Positions 31,360-41,498 are shown, numbered from the stretch's first letter. The stretch is 64,000 nt of DNA from Candidatus Sulfopaludibacter sp. SbA3 (GCA_945888325.1 CAMDAC010000002.1:186001-250000); one strand, 5' to 3'. The notes: generated from the sequence alone by a model not told the origin. Numbers and translations: made by a program.

Positions 31360-32067
31360 CTAGAACGGATTATAGCGATCGAGCAGTTTCGGAATGGCGT
31401 TCATTTCGGTGTTGGCCGTCGCCTCACCGCTGCTGACATATGCCAGTTGGGCATCGGCGATCTTTTCATAGGAAACCGTGTTCGTGCGGGTCACGTCCTG
31501 CGCGCGGATTACACCGGAAACCGTCAAATAACGGACTTCATTGCTGACCTGCGTCTGCTGGTAGCCGCGGATGATCAGGTTGCCGTTCGGCTCGACACCG
31601 ACCACACGCGCCGCCAGGGTGAAAGTAACCTTCTCGGCCCGGTTCACCGCGCCGCTGCCATTGAGGTCCGATGCCCGGTTGTAGTCATAAGCGGGCGACA
31701 GGGACGCACCGCCGGGCAAAACCCCATTGGCCCATTCCGGCAACCCGAGGAATGACTCGACGGCCATGTTCTCGTTGGAATCGCGCGTGCGTGAGAGCGA
31801 ACTCTGAAGGCTCGCCTGGTCGTTCATCTCGACGAGCACCGTCAAAAGGTCACCAACATCCTTGGCGCGCCGCATGCTGAGCAGCGAATCGGATGATGTG
31901 GACCAGAGCGAAGCATTCTCGGGCGCGGACTGGCCGGCCGTCTCCGAGGCCCAGGGGCCCTGGTAGGTGTCGAATTTGGCCGGGGCGAGTTCGACCGATT
32001 CGTGCGGCGAGCTGGCACATGCCGTTACGGCGAAGGCGGCGAAGGAGAGCGTTGCGAGATGTTTCAT
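31360..32067 (-). CDS. flgH: flagellar L-ring protein FlgH
   Basis: Lipoprotein-like signal AVTACASS; SLWSTSSDSLLSMRRAKDVGDLLTVLVEMNDQASLQSS; GNLIIRGYQQTQVSNEVRYLTVSGVIRAQDV. Confidence 0.95.
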   Translation of the reverse strand: MKHLATLSFAAFAVTACASSPHESVELAPAKFDTYQGPWASETAGQSAPENASLWSTSSDSLLSMRRAKDVGDLLTVLVEMNDQASLQSSLSRTRDSNENMAVESFLGLPEWANGVLPGGASLSPAYDYNRASDLNGSGAVNRAEKVTFTLAARVVGVEPNGNLIIRGYQQTQVSNEVRYLTVSGVIRAQDVTRTNTVSYEKIADAQLAYVSSGEATANTEMNAIPKLLDRYNPF

Positions 32068-32471
32068 TGTGCGAGAACCCATCCGTCAGCTTGAACAACG
32101 CCCTGAACCATCTGACGGGATTGAAGGTTGAGCACATTCACACTTTCATTCAGGGCGGCGTCGCCCATGGCGCGGCCAGACGTCGAAATCTCGAGCGGAC
32201 CCTTGATGTATTTTATCGTCACAACCTGGTTGCGGGTCACCAGGCGGGCCGGCTGGGTATTGTCCAGCGTGATCGGCTGGCCAACATAGACAGTCCGGCG
32301 CACTTCCCGGCCCGCGAACAGGTCATAGACTTCGGGGCCGTCCCCTTCCTGCAACTCTGCATTTGCGACTGTTACCCCGTCGCCCGCACGAATGACTTCG
32401 GCGGCCACCAGCGAAGAGGCGTCCGTGAGGGCCACCATCGCTCCCATTCCGGCTGCGATCAGCGAAAACAT
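32064..32471 (-). CDS. flgA: flagella basal body P-ring formation protein FlgA
   Basis: VYVGQPITLDNTQPARLVTRNQVVTIKYIKGPLEISTSGRAMGDAALNESVNVLNLQSRQMVQGVV. Confidence 0.93.
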   Translation of the reverse strand: MFSLIAAGMGAMVALTDASSLVAAEVIRAGDGVTVANAELQEGDGPEVYDLFAGREVRRTVYVGQPITLDNTQPARLVTRNQVVTIKYIKGPLEISTSGRAMGDAALNESVNVLNLQSRQMVQGVVQADGWVLAQ

Positions 32472-32475
32472 GGCG

Positions 32476-33261
32476 CTACCTCATTCTCGTTGTGGCCGAC
32501 AGCATTTCGTCGGACGCGGTGATGACCTTGGAGTTCAGCTCGTACCCGCGTTGGGCTTCGATCAGATCCGAAATTTCCTTGACGACATCGACACCGGAAT
32601 CCTCGATGAATCCTTGCCGCAGGACTCCGACTCCATCTGTACCCGGTACAAGCCGGTTGGCAGCGCCCGAAGCTTGCGTCTCGCGGTACATGTTGTCGCC
32701 GAGGGCCTCGAGCCCCTTCTCGTTGATGAAACGCACGAGAGAGATCGTTCCGATCGGTTGCCCCTCGGGGACATCTGAGAAGTAGGCCACGACTTCCCCA
32801 TCACGGCTGATGGAAATCCGCTGCGCATCCTCCGGAATGACAATCCCGTCGGCGAGCGGAAAGCCGTCCATTGTCACGACTTCGCCGGTCGGGCTGCGGC
32901 TGAGCTTGCCGTCCCGGGTATAGGCCGGCTCGCCCGAGGGCAGCGTCAGTTCGAGAAAGCCGGAGCCGTCTATGGCAATATCAAGCTCGGCATCCGTCTG
33001 GCGCAGCGCACCCTGGGTGATCTGCATCGAGACTGTCGAAGGCCGCACGCCGGTACCGATCTGGATCCCGGCAGGCACGACTGTTCCGGTTTGGGAAGTG
33101 ATTGTGCCGGGGGTGAGGTGCTGCTGGTACATGAGGTCCGAGAACTCGGCCACGCGTGGGCGATAGGCGGTCGTGCTCATGTTGGCGATGTTGTTCGAGA
33201 TCACGTCCACCCGCGTTTGCTGGGCGGCCATCCCTGAGGCTGCAATCTGTAGAGATTTCAT
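32476..33261 (-). CDS. flgG: flagellar distal rod protein FlgG
   Basis: MKSLQIAASGMAAQQTRVDVISNNIANMSTTAYRPRVAEFSDLMYQ; C-terminal LIEAQRGYELNSKVI. Confidence 0.95.
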   Translation of the reverse strand: MKSLQIAASGMAAQQTRVDVISNNIANMSTTAYRPRVAEFSDLMYQQHLTPGTITSQTGTVVPAGIQIGTGVRPSTVSMQITQGALRQTDAELDIAIDGSGFLELTLPSGEPAYTRDGKLSRSPTGEVVTMDGFPLADGIVIPEDAQRISISRDGEVVAYFSDVPEGQPIGTISLVRFINEKGLEALGDNMYRETQASGAANRLVPGTDGVGVLRQGFIEDSGVDVVKEISDLIEAQRGYELNSKVITASDEMLSATTRMR

Positions 33262-33288
33262 GGGTTTCTCCTCATTTCATTTCGTACT

Positions 33289-34002
33289 TCAGCGTTCGCG
33301 CAGGGAAGTGATGAGCTGGCTGATCCGGTCGTCTTCGCGGTCGAGCATGGCCTGGCCCGCTTCGTAGGCCCGCTGGACTTCGATCATGCGGGCGACTTCC
33401 AGAACCGGCGAGACGTTGGACTGTTCGAGCGCGCCCTGAATGATGTTCGCTTCTTCAAACTGCGCGTACCCGCCCGGAGCCGAAAAGAAGGTATTCGAAT
33501 CGCGCAGCAGTTCACCTTCGGCCCGCACAACGCCCACCCGGTCGATCAATTGTCCGTCGGCGGATATGGACCCGTCAGCCCCGATCGAGACCTGATTGGC
33601 GTCCTCGGGAATGGTGATCGGATTGCCCCCTGCCCCCAACACGCCGTTGCCGAATGCATCGATCAGCGTGCTTTCGGAGGACAGCTGGAAATTCCCGGCG
33701 CGCGTAAGGCGCGGCCCCTGCGGCGTCTGGAGAACGAAAAACCCCTCGCCCTGAACGGCAAGATCAAATTGGCTGCCGGTGAACTTGAAGTCCCCTTGGG
33801 ACATCTTGAAGGCGTGCCCGCCGAGACCGCCCATCGACACCGAGTCTTCCTGGGAACCGGGTGAGACAAGGAACTCGGCGAAGATCGCCCGGTCCGACTT
33901 ATAGCCGGTCGTGCTTGAGTTCGCGAGGTTGTTGGCGACAACCTGCATCTCCTGCATCAGACCTTGTTGGCGGCCAAGGGACGTATAAATCGCGCTGGAC
34001 AT
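33289..34002 (-). CDS. flgF: flagellar proximal rod protein FlgF
   Basis: SAIYTSLGRQQGLMQEMQVVANNLANSSTTGYKSDRAIFAEF; MIEVQRAYEAGQ. Confidence 0.93.
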   Translation of the reverse strand: MSSAIYTSLGRQQGLMQEMQVVANNLANSSTTGYKSDRAIFAEFLVSPGSQEDSVSMGGLGGHAFKMSQGDFKFTGSQFDLAVQGEGFFVLQTPQGPRLTRAGNFQLSSESTLIDAFGNGVLGAGGNPITIPEDANQVSIGADGSISADGQLIDRVGVVRAEGELLRDSNTFFSAPGGYAQFEEANIIQGALEQSNVSPVLEVARMIEVQRAYEAGQAMLDREDDRISQLITSLRER

Positions 34003-35762
34003 CAGGGCGTCTCCCCCGAAAACTGTGCAAGCGACGCGCGCGCGCTGTCCAGCTTTCCTGAAATGGTGGACATTGCCATTCGCTCGGGGACCAAGGTCTT
34101 CTCAGGAAGGGCCTTCAGAACCATTACGCGATCTACGCGCCATTGCTGATCATCCCCGTCCAGTTTCAGCGCCGCCTGATAGAAGCGTTCGGAGACCAGC
34201 CAGTGGCTTGTTGAAGCATCCTGTTCGATCAGAGCAAGGATCGTATCGGGATCAAGGCTCAGGCGGCTTTCGAACATCGTCAGTCTTTGACGTTCTCGTG
34301 TATCTATCGCCGCCAACGCTGCAATCCGGTTGATGCGCTGATTGGCCGGATATGTTTCAGCGAGACCGTAAAGTTCCTCATAATTCTTCTGCCGATAAGC
34401 AAGGACGGCGCGCTCGACGGCGACTTCCTCGCCGCCCTTCGCCTTTGATGCCAGCGTTTCGCCCAGCGAGCCAAAACCGAGACGGACGGCTACGACCGTG
34501 GCCGTTTCGTAAAGCGCGGCCCGGTCGGGCACGCCGTCAAGCAGTCCCTTGTCCTTGATCAGAGCTTCAATGGCCGCGATGTTGCGGAGCGGATCTTCGC
34601 TCGCCAGGTCGCGCTGCAGGCTGCCTGCCAGATGCCGGGTCAGCTCTTCGCGCGCGGTCTCGGATTGCAGGCTGGGGAGATCTGCCAGCCGCATCATGGG
34701 CTCGTACATGGAGTTGCGGCTCAGTTCGTCGAGCACGAAACGCAAGTCCGCCCGCACGTCGGTGTCTTTCTGGGCAAGCTCGATCCGGGTGACCACTTCA
34801 TCCAGCAGAATCTCGCGAACGGCTGAATTGATCGGTCTTTTGTGCCGGACCAGAGACGCGAGGGCAGCCTCCTGAAAATGCGCCTGGATAAGGAAACCCT
34901 CGATGCGTTGCTCCGCCTCCGGACTGGATTCGCCGAGATCGAGAACGGCTTCACTGAATTGAAGCTGCGACGAGTTCGCGATCTCTTCTTCGGAGAAGCT
35001 GTTCAGCAGAAGCTTGGCCAGTTTGCGCTCATTCATCGCGTCGAGCGCCGGAATGGCGATGATGGCGGCCCGGTCCCTCAACTGAAGGGGCAGCTCGGCA
35101 AAGTCCTCAGCCTGTTCCGTCAGGAGGGCCGCACCGGCCGCGTCCTCCCCGGCAAGAAGTGCAAGCGCTTGCCAAAGACCAGCCTGCGGATAGCAGCCCG
35201 CCAGTTCGGCGAAGTAAGCCGCCGGCGCCGGCCCCTGCCCTTGGAGAAGGACTGCGAGATTCTGCACGGCAACCGACTGCGGATCGCGTCCTGTCTTCAC
35301 GGTCATCGCCGCTTCGGCTGCAAGGTCGAGCGCAAGATAGGCTTTGGCGAGGGTGCCCCCGGCATGGGTCCCGGGCGCCTGCCCTTCATTGCCGGACTCT
35401 TCGCGGTAGGCGTAAATGTCGCTGTACTGCTTCAGTTCTGCGTATTCGGTAAAATCGAGCGGGTACGGCCTGGAGCAATCGAGCGTAACGCCCGCAGGCG
35501 GCGCGGCCACGCTTTTCACAACCGGAGGCGCTTCCGTTGCGGCGGCTTTCGGAACGATGGATTTGGGCTCGCCGGATGGTTTTGCCTTGCCGGCGGGATC
35601 CAGTAGCCCTTCATCGACCGCCTGACGCACAAAGGCGTCGAGCTCGCTGGAGAATTCAGAACGGCGTGCGTCAGGCTCCTGGCCCGCAGGAGTGTCCTTG
35701 AGCGCCTGTCCTGGCTGCGCCAGGATCAGTGCACCGAGAAGGATCCAGCCTACACGCTTCAT
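34002..35762 (-). CDS. putative exported helical-repeat protein between flgF and motA (MotC-like by position)
   Basis: Signal-peptide-like N-terminus MKRVGWILLGALILAQPGQA; long helical body; start/stop overlap with both motA and flgF. Confidence 0.6.
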   Translation of the reverse strand: MKRVGWILLGALILAQPGQALKDTPAGQEPDARRSEFSSELDAFVRQAVDEGLLDPAGKAKPSGEPKSIVPKAAATEAPPVVKSVAAPPAGVTLDCSRPYPLDFTEYAELKQYSDIYAYREESGNEGQAPGTHAGGTLAKAYLALDLAAEAAMTVKTGRDPQSVAVQNLAVLLQGQGPAPAAYFAELAGCYPQAGLWQALALLAGEDAAGAALLTEQAEDFAELPLQLRDRAAIIAIPALDAMNERKLAKLLLNSFSEEEIANSSQLQFSEAVLDLGESSPEAEQRIEGFLIQAHFQEAALASLVRHKRPINSAVREILLDEVVTRIELAQKDTDVRADLRFVLDELSRNSMYEPMMRLADLPSLQSETAREELTRHLAGSLQRDLASEDPLRNIAAIEALIKDKGLLDGVPDRAALYETATVVAVRLGFGSLGETLASKAKGGEEVAVERAVLAYRQKNYEELYGLAETYPANQRINRIAALAAIDTRERQRLTMFESRLSLDPDTILALIEQDASTSHWLVSERFYQAALKLDGDDQQWRVDRVMVLKALPEKTLVPERMAMSTISGKLDSARASLAQFSGETP

Positions 35763-36625
35763 GCCGCCTGCTTGAGCTCCCTGATCGCCTGTTCGATTTC
35801 GTCGAACGACGGGCGGACGCGCGAGGGCGCATGCCGGCGGGCAACTTCCACACAGATGTTGACGGGGTTCTTGTGAAGGTTCGAGACGAGCACTTCGCCG
35901 ATCATCGAGTAGAAGATGTGTTCTTCCATGCGCGTGTGTTTCACGCGCGCTGCGAACGGACCAACGACGCCATAGGCGAGGAACACGCCAAGGAACGTAC
36001 CGACCAGCGCGCCGCCGATCATTCCGCCCAGGACTTCCGGCGGCTTGTCGATCGAGGCCATCGTCTTGATCACGCCGAGCACGGCGGCCACGATGCCCAG
36101 CGCCGGCAGTGCGTCAGCCATGCTCTGCAGCGCGTGAGATCCGTGCAGCTTGTCCTCGGCCAGGCTCTCGAGATGTTTCTCGAGAAGGATTTCGACCTGG
36201 TGAACGTTGTCGAAGTTCATGATCATCGACCGGATCGTGTCGCAGATCATCTCGATCGCATCGTGATCCTTGAGGATGCGCGGATACTTCGTGAAGATAG
36301 ACGATTCCTGCGGCGCCTCGATGTGAGCCTCGATGTCTACGGGGTTCTGTTTCAGCACGTTGAGGAGTTCGTGCATCAGGCAGAGAAGATCGGCATAGTC
36401 CTTCTTCTTCCACTTCGGCCCTGCAAATGCCGTCACCATGTCGCCCGCGGTATGCTTGATCGTGGTGAAGTCGTTGGATGCGACGAAGGCCCCGGCGGCC
36501 GCCCCGCCGATCATCATCATCTCGTAGGGCAACGAGTGCAGGATGATGTCCATTCGGCCGCCCGCCATGAGGTAGCCGCCAAACACCATCACGATGGTTA
36601 TAGTCAGTCCGATAGCCGCGTTCAC
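35759..36625 (-). CDS. motA: flagellar stator protein MotA
   Basis: GLTITIVMVFGGYLMAGGRMDII, ADALPALGIVAAVLGVIKTMASIDKPPEVLGGMIGGALVGTFLGVFLAYG. Confidence 0.97.
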   Translation of the reverse strand: MNAAIGLTITIVMVFGGYLMAGGRMDIILHSLPYEMMMIGGAAAGAFVASNDFTTIKHTAGDMVTAFAGPKWKKKDYADLLCLMHELLNVLKQNPVDIEAHIEAPQESSIFTKYPRILKDHDAIEMICDTIRSMIMNFDNVHQVEILLEKHLESLAEDKLHGSHALQSMADALPALGIVAAVLGVIKTMASIDKPPEVLGGMIGGALVGTFLGVFLAYGVVGPFAARVKHTRMEEHIFYSMIGEVLVSNLHKNPVNICVEVARRHAPSRVRPSFDEIEQAIRELKQAA

Positions 36626-36667
36626 GTTTTGTCTCCGTCCCCCGGCGCCTTGGCCCGGATGTCGTCG

Positions 36668-37567
36668 TTAAAGATTCGCCAATTCCCGGGTAAAGGGCTC
36701 GAGAATAGGCGTTTTAAGTTTCAGGGCGCGCTGCTGTTTCCAGACACCCATTTCACAAAGGCCGATATCGACGTTCCCGTTCACGGTCTCCGCTCTCAAC
36801 GAAACCCGCGACGTGTCGACATCCGGCAAGGCGATTAACTGACCCACCTCCAACCGCGAGCATTGACCGATCGTAAGCGTCAGACGGTCAAGCACGCCAT
36901 CGACCGTTATCATGGAAGACTTAACACTTGCTCGCAGCGTCTCACTTCCGGGCCCTGAGGAGGATTTGCTCATCCGGGCGGCCTGCTGCTCAATCTCAAA
37001 GGCGTTGCGCAGCACATAATCGAGGTGGAAAACCATCCAAACGCGGACAACCTGGCCGTCGTACGCCGCGGTGAACCCGATCATCAGGTAACGCTGCGTC
37101 TGGGTGAACCCGCCCGAGGCCGAAGAGTAGTCAGACAACGGAGCTTGAGTCCCCAGCGACAGGTGGCCGGCAAGGTTCGCGATGATGGTATTCCACAGAG
37201 CCGATGTGGGCGTCTCGAGCAGCAGCTTCCGGAACAGTTCCGACACGCCTGACAACTCGCCGAGAGGCTGTTGCAGGCGTTGGCTCGCGTTCACGGTGGC
37301 CGTAAATTCATCGACCGCGATGGCACACAAGCCCGGCGAATAGTCCCCGTTGAATACGTAGCTCAGCAGCTTGTCGAGCTGGCCGGATGCCGTTGTTCCG
37401 GGCACCACGTTGCGCGTTTCCAAGACTGCAGCTGTCTCTGTCCCGAGCGTGGCGGTCATCCAGGTCGAAACTTGCTTTTGCAGGGTTTGCCAGAAGTCAT
37501 CGAGCTGCAGCACTGCGGTCGGGATACCCGCTCGGGCCTCGATCTTTTTGCGCAGCACGGTCGACAT
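36668..37567 (-). CDS. fliM: divergent flagellar motor switch protein FliM
   Basis: FliM-like middle domain (TQRYLMIGFTAAYDGQVVRVWMVFHLDYV) and C-terminal SpoA-like LTIGQCSRLEVGQLIALPDVDTSRVSLRAETVNGNVDIGLCEMGVWKQQRALKL. Confidence 0.75.
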   Translation of the reverse strand: MSTVLRKKIEARAGIPTAVLQLDDFWQTLQKQVSTWMTATLGTETAAVLETRNVVPGTTASGQLDKLLSYVFNGDYSPGLCAIAVDEFTATVNASQRLQQPLGELSGVSELFRKLLLETPTSALWNTIIANLAGHLSLGTQAPLSDYSSASGGFTQTQRYLMIGFTAAYDGQVVRVWMVFHLDYVLRNAFEIEQQAARMSKSSSGPGSETLRASVKSSMITVDGVLDRLTLTIGQCSRLEVGQLIALPDVDTSRVSLRAETVNGNVDIGLCEMGVWKQQRALKLKTPILEPFTRELANL

Positions 37568-37721
37568 TGTGAACCTTTGGCGATTTTATGTTAACTAACT
37601 CTGTAATGAACGGGAATTGATTGAGGAATCGTTAGCAAGGCCGGGCGATCTGCGCGTACCGCCTGCGCGGTTAATTGAGCAAAAGCTGATAATTGGACGA
37701 CCTGAACAAGTCAGGTGCCCG

Positions 37722-38585
37722 ATGCATACCGAGCCAACAGCTGCCGTGCAGCCAATCATCATCAGACGGAAGAAGGTCTATAAGGCCGACGGACATCATG
37801 GCGGTGCCTGGAAAGTGGCATATGCGGACTTCGTGACCGCGATGATGGCATTCTTCCTTTTGATGTGGCTGCTCAATGCGACCACCGAGGATCAGCGCAA
37901 GGGCCTTGCCGACTATTTCAACCCGTCCATTCCGATCAGCCGCATTTCGGGCGGGGGCTCGGATGCTTTGAATGGTGACTCCATATTCACCGAGGAAACG
38001 CTGGCCAGGTCCGGCTCCGGCTCGTCGCACGAGCGCAATATCGAGTCCCCGGCGTCGAATGCGTCCATGGCTGAAGCTGAATCCGAACAGAAAGCCGCCG
38101 CCGCCGGAATGTCCGAGGCTGAGACGCAAGCCATCGCCGAGAACCTCCAGTCGCTGAAGACCGCGCTCGACGAGCAAAGCCAGCAGCTTTCAGAACACCT
38201 CATGATCAAGATGTCTCCGGACGGCATCGTTCTGGAACTGGTCGACTCCGAGAGCACCCCGCTCTTCCCTGTCGGCCGCAGCGAACCGTCGGACCTTCTG
38301 ATCGAGCTTCTCGGCGTCGTTGCCGACTCTTTCGCAACCTTCCAGAATGATATCAAGATCGTAGGCCATACCGACAACCGCCGGTACCGCAATGACGCCA
38401 TCTACGACAACTGGAACCTGTCGGCCGACCGCGCCAACGCCGCGCGGCGCTTGCTGCTCCGCAGCGGCATCGACCCGGCCCGTGTGCGGGAAGTGACCGG
38501 GAAAGCCGACACTGACCCCCTGGTCAAGGACAATCCGGCTGCGGCCCAGAACCGGCGAATCTCGATCACGATCCTGACGAACTAG
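37722..38585 (+). CDS. motB: flagellar stator protein MotB
   Basis: HGGAWKVAYADFVTAMMAFFLLMWLLNAT and OmpA-like IKIVGHTDNRRYRNDAIYDNWNLSADRANAARRLL. Confidence 0.96.
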   Translation: MHTEPTAAVQPIIIRRKKVYKADGHHGGAWKVAYADFVTAMMAFFLLMWLLNATTEDQRKGLADYFNPSIPISRISGGGSDALNGDSIFTEETLARSGSGSSHERNIESPASNASMAEAESEQKAAAAGMSEAETQAIAENLQSLKTALDEQSQQLSEHLMIKMSPDGIVLELVDSESTPLFPVGRSEPSDLLIELLGVVADSFATFQNDIKIVGHTDNRRYRNDAIYDNWNLSADRANAARRLLLRSGIDPARVREVTGKADTDPLVKDNPAAAQNRRISITILTN

Positions 38586-38611
38586 GTCGCCGCCGGGAAA
38601 ACAATTACCGT

Positions 38612-38639
38612 ATACTGACTCACTAAAGTGAATCAGTAT
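38612..38639. repeat. near-perfect 12-bp inverted repeat upstream of flgE
   Basis: ATACTGACTCAC-TAAA-GTGAATCAGTAT; one mismatch over 12 bp. Confidence 0.9.
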
Positions 38640-38711
38640 GAACGTTGGTTATCCGCTTGTTTACAACTTCGCTCCAGATTGCGCCCTTATCTGACGCAGG
38701 AGCACCCAGAT

Positions 38712-40016
38712 ATGAGCATTTCATCGTCCCTCAACGCCGGGGTTATGGGCTTGAGTGTCAACGGCACACGCCTCGCCACCATTTCCGACAACATCGCCAA
38801 CTCCGGAACGAACGGTTACAAACGTAGCCTTGTCGACTTCTCGAGCATGGTTCTGCAAACGCGGTCCGCAGCCTATGCTGCCGGCGGTGTTGAAGTCGCT
38901 TCCTACAAGGACATTGCGGCAACCGGATCACTCATTTCGACAGGCAGCGCAACGGACATCGCGGTCGCGGGCCGCGGTCTGATCCCGGTGACGGACAATT
39001 CGGGCGTCACCGAACTGTCCTCCGAGCGCCGCCTGATGCTCACCCCGACCGGATCGTTCTTTGCAGACCAGAACGGAAACCTGAGAACGCAAAGCGGCCT
39101 GTTCCTTCTCGGCTGGCCGGCAGATGGTCAGGGCAATATCGGAAACGTCAGCCGCAACAGCGGCGTGAACCTGGAAGCGGTCAACATTGCGACGTCGCAG
39201 TTCACGGCGACCCCGACTTCGCGGATCGACCTCGGCATCAACATCCCTGCCGACGCAACACGTGCCGGCGGAACCGGCGACAGTTACTCGCTGCCGGTTG
39301 AATACTTCGACAACCTTGGCCGGGCACAAACCCTGACCTTCATGTTCTCTCCGACAGTCCCCGCCACCGGCGCAAGCAACCAGTGGGCCGTGACGATCGA
39401 GGACAGCGCCGACACATCCGCCGGATCGATCGGCGATCTGGACATCGTGTTCACGGACAACGCAACCTCGGGCGGCCGGATCGCCAGCGTCGCGGCGACC
39501 AACGGTGCGAGCTATGATTCATCCACCGGCATCGTTTCCATCACCCTGCCCCACGGCCCCGTGGAAGTGTTCATCGGCCGTCAGAACGACAGCGCCGGTA
39601 TCACACAGCTCGCCGCTCCTTTTGCACCGACATCGGTTGCGAAAGATGGCGCACCGATCGGTGACCTTCAGTCCGTGGAGATCGATGACCAGGGCTATCT
39701 GCAGGCAATCTACGACTCCGGCTTCCGCCGCACGCTGTACCAGATTCCGATCGGCGATGTTCCGAACATGAACGGTCTCGCTGCGCTTGATTCCCAAGCC
39801 TACAGTGTCTCGGCAGGCAGCGGTAACTTGTACCTCTGGGACGCCAATACGGGTCCGGTGGGCGGCATTTCAGGCTACGCCCTGATGGAGTCAACCACTG
39901 ACATCGCGCAGGAACTGACGGATCTGATCGAGACGCAGCGCGCCTACACTTCGAACGCCAAAATCGTTCAGACGGTAGACGAGATGCTTCAGGAAACAAC
40001 GAACTTGAAGCGATAG
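38712..40016 (+). CDS. flgE: flagellar hook protein FlgE
   Basis: SISSSLNAGVMGLSVNGTRLATISDNIANSGTNGYKRS..LTDLIETQRAYTSNAKIVQTVDEMLQETTNLKR. Confidence 0.94.
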   Translation: MSISSSLNAGVMGLSVNGTRLATISDNIANSGTNGYKRSLVDFSSMVLQTRSAAYAAGGVEVASYKDIAATGSLISTGSATDIAVAGRGLIPVTDNSGVTELSSERRLMLTPTGSFFADQNGNLRTQSGLFLLGWPADGQGNIGNVSRNSGVNLEAVNIATSQFTATPTSRIDLGINIPADATRAGGTGDSYSLPVEYFDNLGRAQTLTFMFSPTVPATGASNQWAVTIEDSADTSAGSIGDLDIVFTDNATSGGRIASVAATNGASYDSSTGIVSITLPHGPVEVFIGRQNDSAGITQLAAPFAPTSVAKDGAPIGDLQSVEIDDQGYLQAIYDSGFRRTLYQIPIGDVPNMNGLAALDSQAYSVSAGSGNLYLWDANTGPVGGISGYALMESTTDIAQELTDLIETQRAYTSNAKIVQTVDEMLQETTNLKR

Positions 40017-40045
40017 AGCCCCGAAACGGCTAGGCGGACTTCCAA

Positions 40046-41494
40046 GTGAGCCTCTCCAGCGCAATCAACGCCGCCCGGTCCGGCCTTCAGGTCAGCAGCC
40101 TGAGGGCCGAAACCGTGGCGACGAACGTCGCCAACGCGACGACGCCCGGCTATGTGCGCCGCTCGATCACGGTGAGCGAAATTGTTCTTGGCGGTTCGTC
40201 CGCCGGGGTCCGCTCGGACGGAGTCGGCCGGATCAACGATACGGCCATCAAGGCCCAACGGCGGGAATTGACCAGCGACGTGGCGCAGGCCAGCGTTCTC
40301 GCCTCAACCTGGAAGTCGATCTCAGCCCGCATCGGCGATACGTCCGACGGAGATGGTTTGTTCAAGACCTTTTCCGACTTTGAAACGGCCCTCTCCCGCG
40401 CCATAGCAACCCCTGAATCGACCAGCGCCGCAGCCGGCCTTCTGCAAGCCGCCCGGAACATTACCGACGAACTCAACAGTCTGTCCGACATGGTCACAAC
40501 CCAGCGCGCAGAAGCGGACCGCGAGATCGGCAACGGCGTAGACGTTGTGAATTCGGCTCTGAAGCAGATCGAGGAAATCAACGGACGCCTGTCCGGCATC
40601 AACCGGACCAGCGGCGAAGCCGCCGCCCTCATGGACGAGCGCCAGCGGGTGCTCGACACGATTGCCGAGTACCTCCCGATACAGACGGTAGAGCGCGACC
40701 ACGGGACAATTGACGTTCTGACCACAGAAGGTGTTTTCCTCCTCGCAGGACGCGCCCGTGAAATAGAGTTCACGCCTTCTGCAGCCTTCGGTCCGAACGA
40801 GACATTGGCCGGCGGCGACCTGTCTGGTCTGACGGTCGACGGCGTGAATTTGACGCCGGGCGCGGCTTCGTTCGGCGCTGTGTCAGGCGGCCTGTTCGGC
40901 GCCCTGTTCACCTTGCGTGATCAAGACCTGCCTGCCCTCAGCGAGCAGCTGGACACAATCGCCAGCCAGCTGATCAGCCGTCTTTCCGACGACACGATCG
41001 ACCCGACAAAGACGCCCGGCGATCCGGGCCTCTTCATTGACACCGACACCCTCGGCGGAGCCGGGCTGGCCGGACGGATTTCGATCAATGCCGCGGTTGA
41101 CCCCGGCCAGGGCGGAGCACTCTGGCGCCTGCGCGACGGGATTGGCGCCACGACGACCGGCGCGCCAGGTAACCAGACGATCCTAAAAGGCATGTTCGAC
41201 GCGTTCACCGCTGTCCAGGCCATCGGCGCAACCGGGTTTCAGGGCAGCTTTTCCTCAACCGAAATGGCTGCGCAAATTGCCTCATTTTCCGGTCAGGCGC
41301 GGATCTACAACGAGTCCGTGCTGTCCTCGACTGAAACCCAGTACAACATTCTGGTTGAAGCCGAACAAACCGAAACCGGGGTCGACATCGACAACCAGCT
41401 TCAGGACCTGATGCTCATCGAACAGGCCTATGCCGCCAATGCGCGTGTCATCGAGATTGCTGGCCAGATGATCAATACGTTGATGGAGCTCTGA
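40046..41494 (+). CDS. flgK: flagellar hook-associated protein 1 FlgK
   Basis: SLSSAINAARSGLQVSSLRAETVATNVANATTPGYVRRSI; C-terminal LQDLMLIEQAYAANARVIEIAGQMINTLMEL. Confidence 0.95.
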   Translation: MSLSSAINAARSGLQVSSLRAETVATNVANATTPGYVRRSITVSEIVLGGSSAGVRSDGVGRINDTAIKAQRRELTSDVAQASVLASTWKSISARIGDTSDGDGLFKTFSDFETALSRAIATPESTSAAAGLLQAARNITDELNSLSDMVTTQRAEADREIGNGVDVVNSALKQIEEINGRLSGINRTSGEAAALMDERQRVLDTIAEYLPIQTVERDHGTIDVLTTEGVFLLAGRAREIEFTPSAAFGPNETLAGGDLSGLTVDGVNLTPGAASFGAVSGGLFGALFTLRDQDLPALSEQLDTIASQLISRLSDDTIDPTKTPGDPGLFIDTDTLGGAGLAGRISINAAVDPGQGGALWRLRDGIGATTTGAPGNQTILKGMFDAFTAVQAIGATGFQGSFSSTEMAAQIASFSGQARIYNESVLSSTETQYNILVEAEQTETGVDIDNQLQDLMLIEQAYAANARVIEIAGQMINTLMEL

Positions 41495-41498
41495 TACC

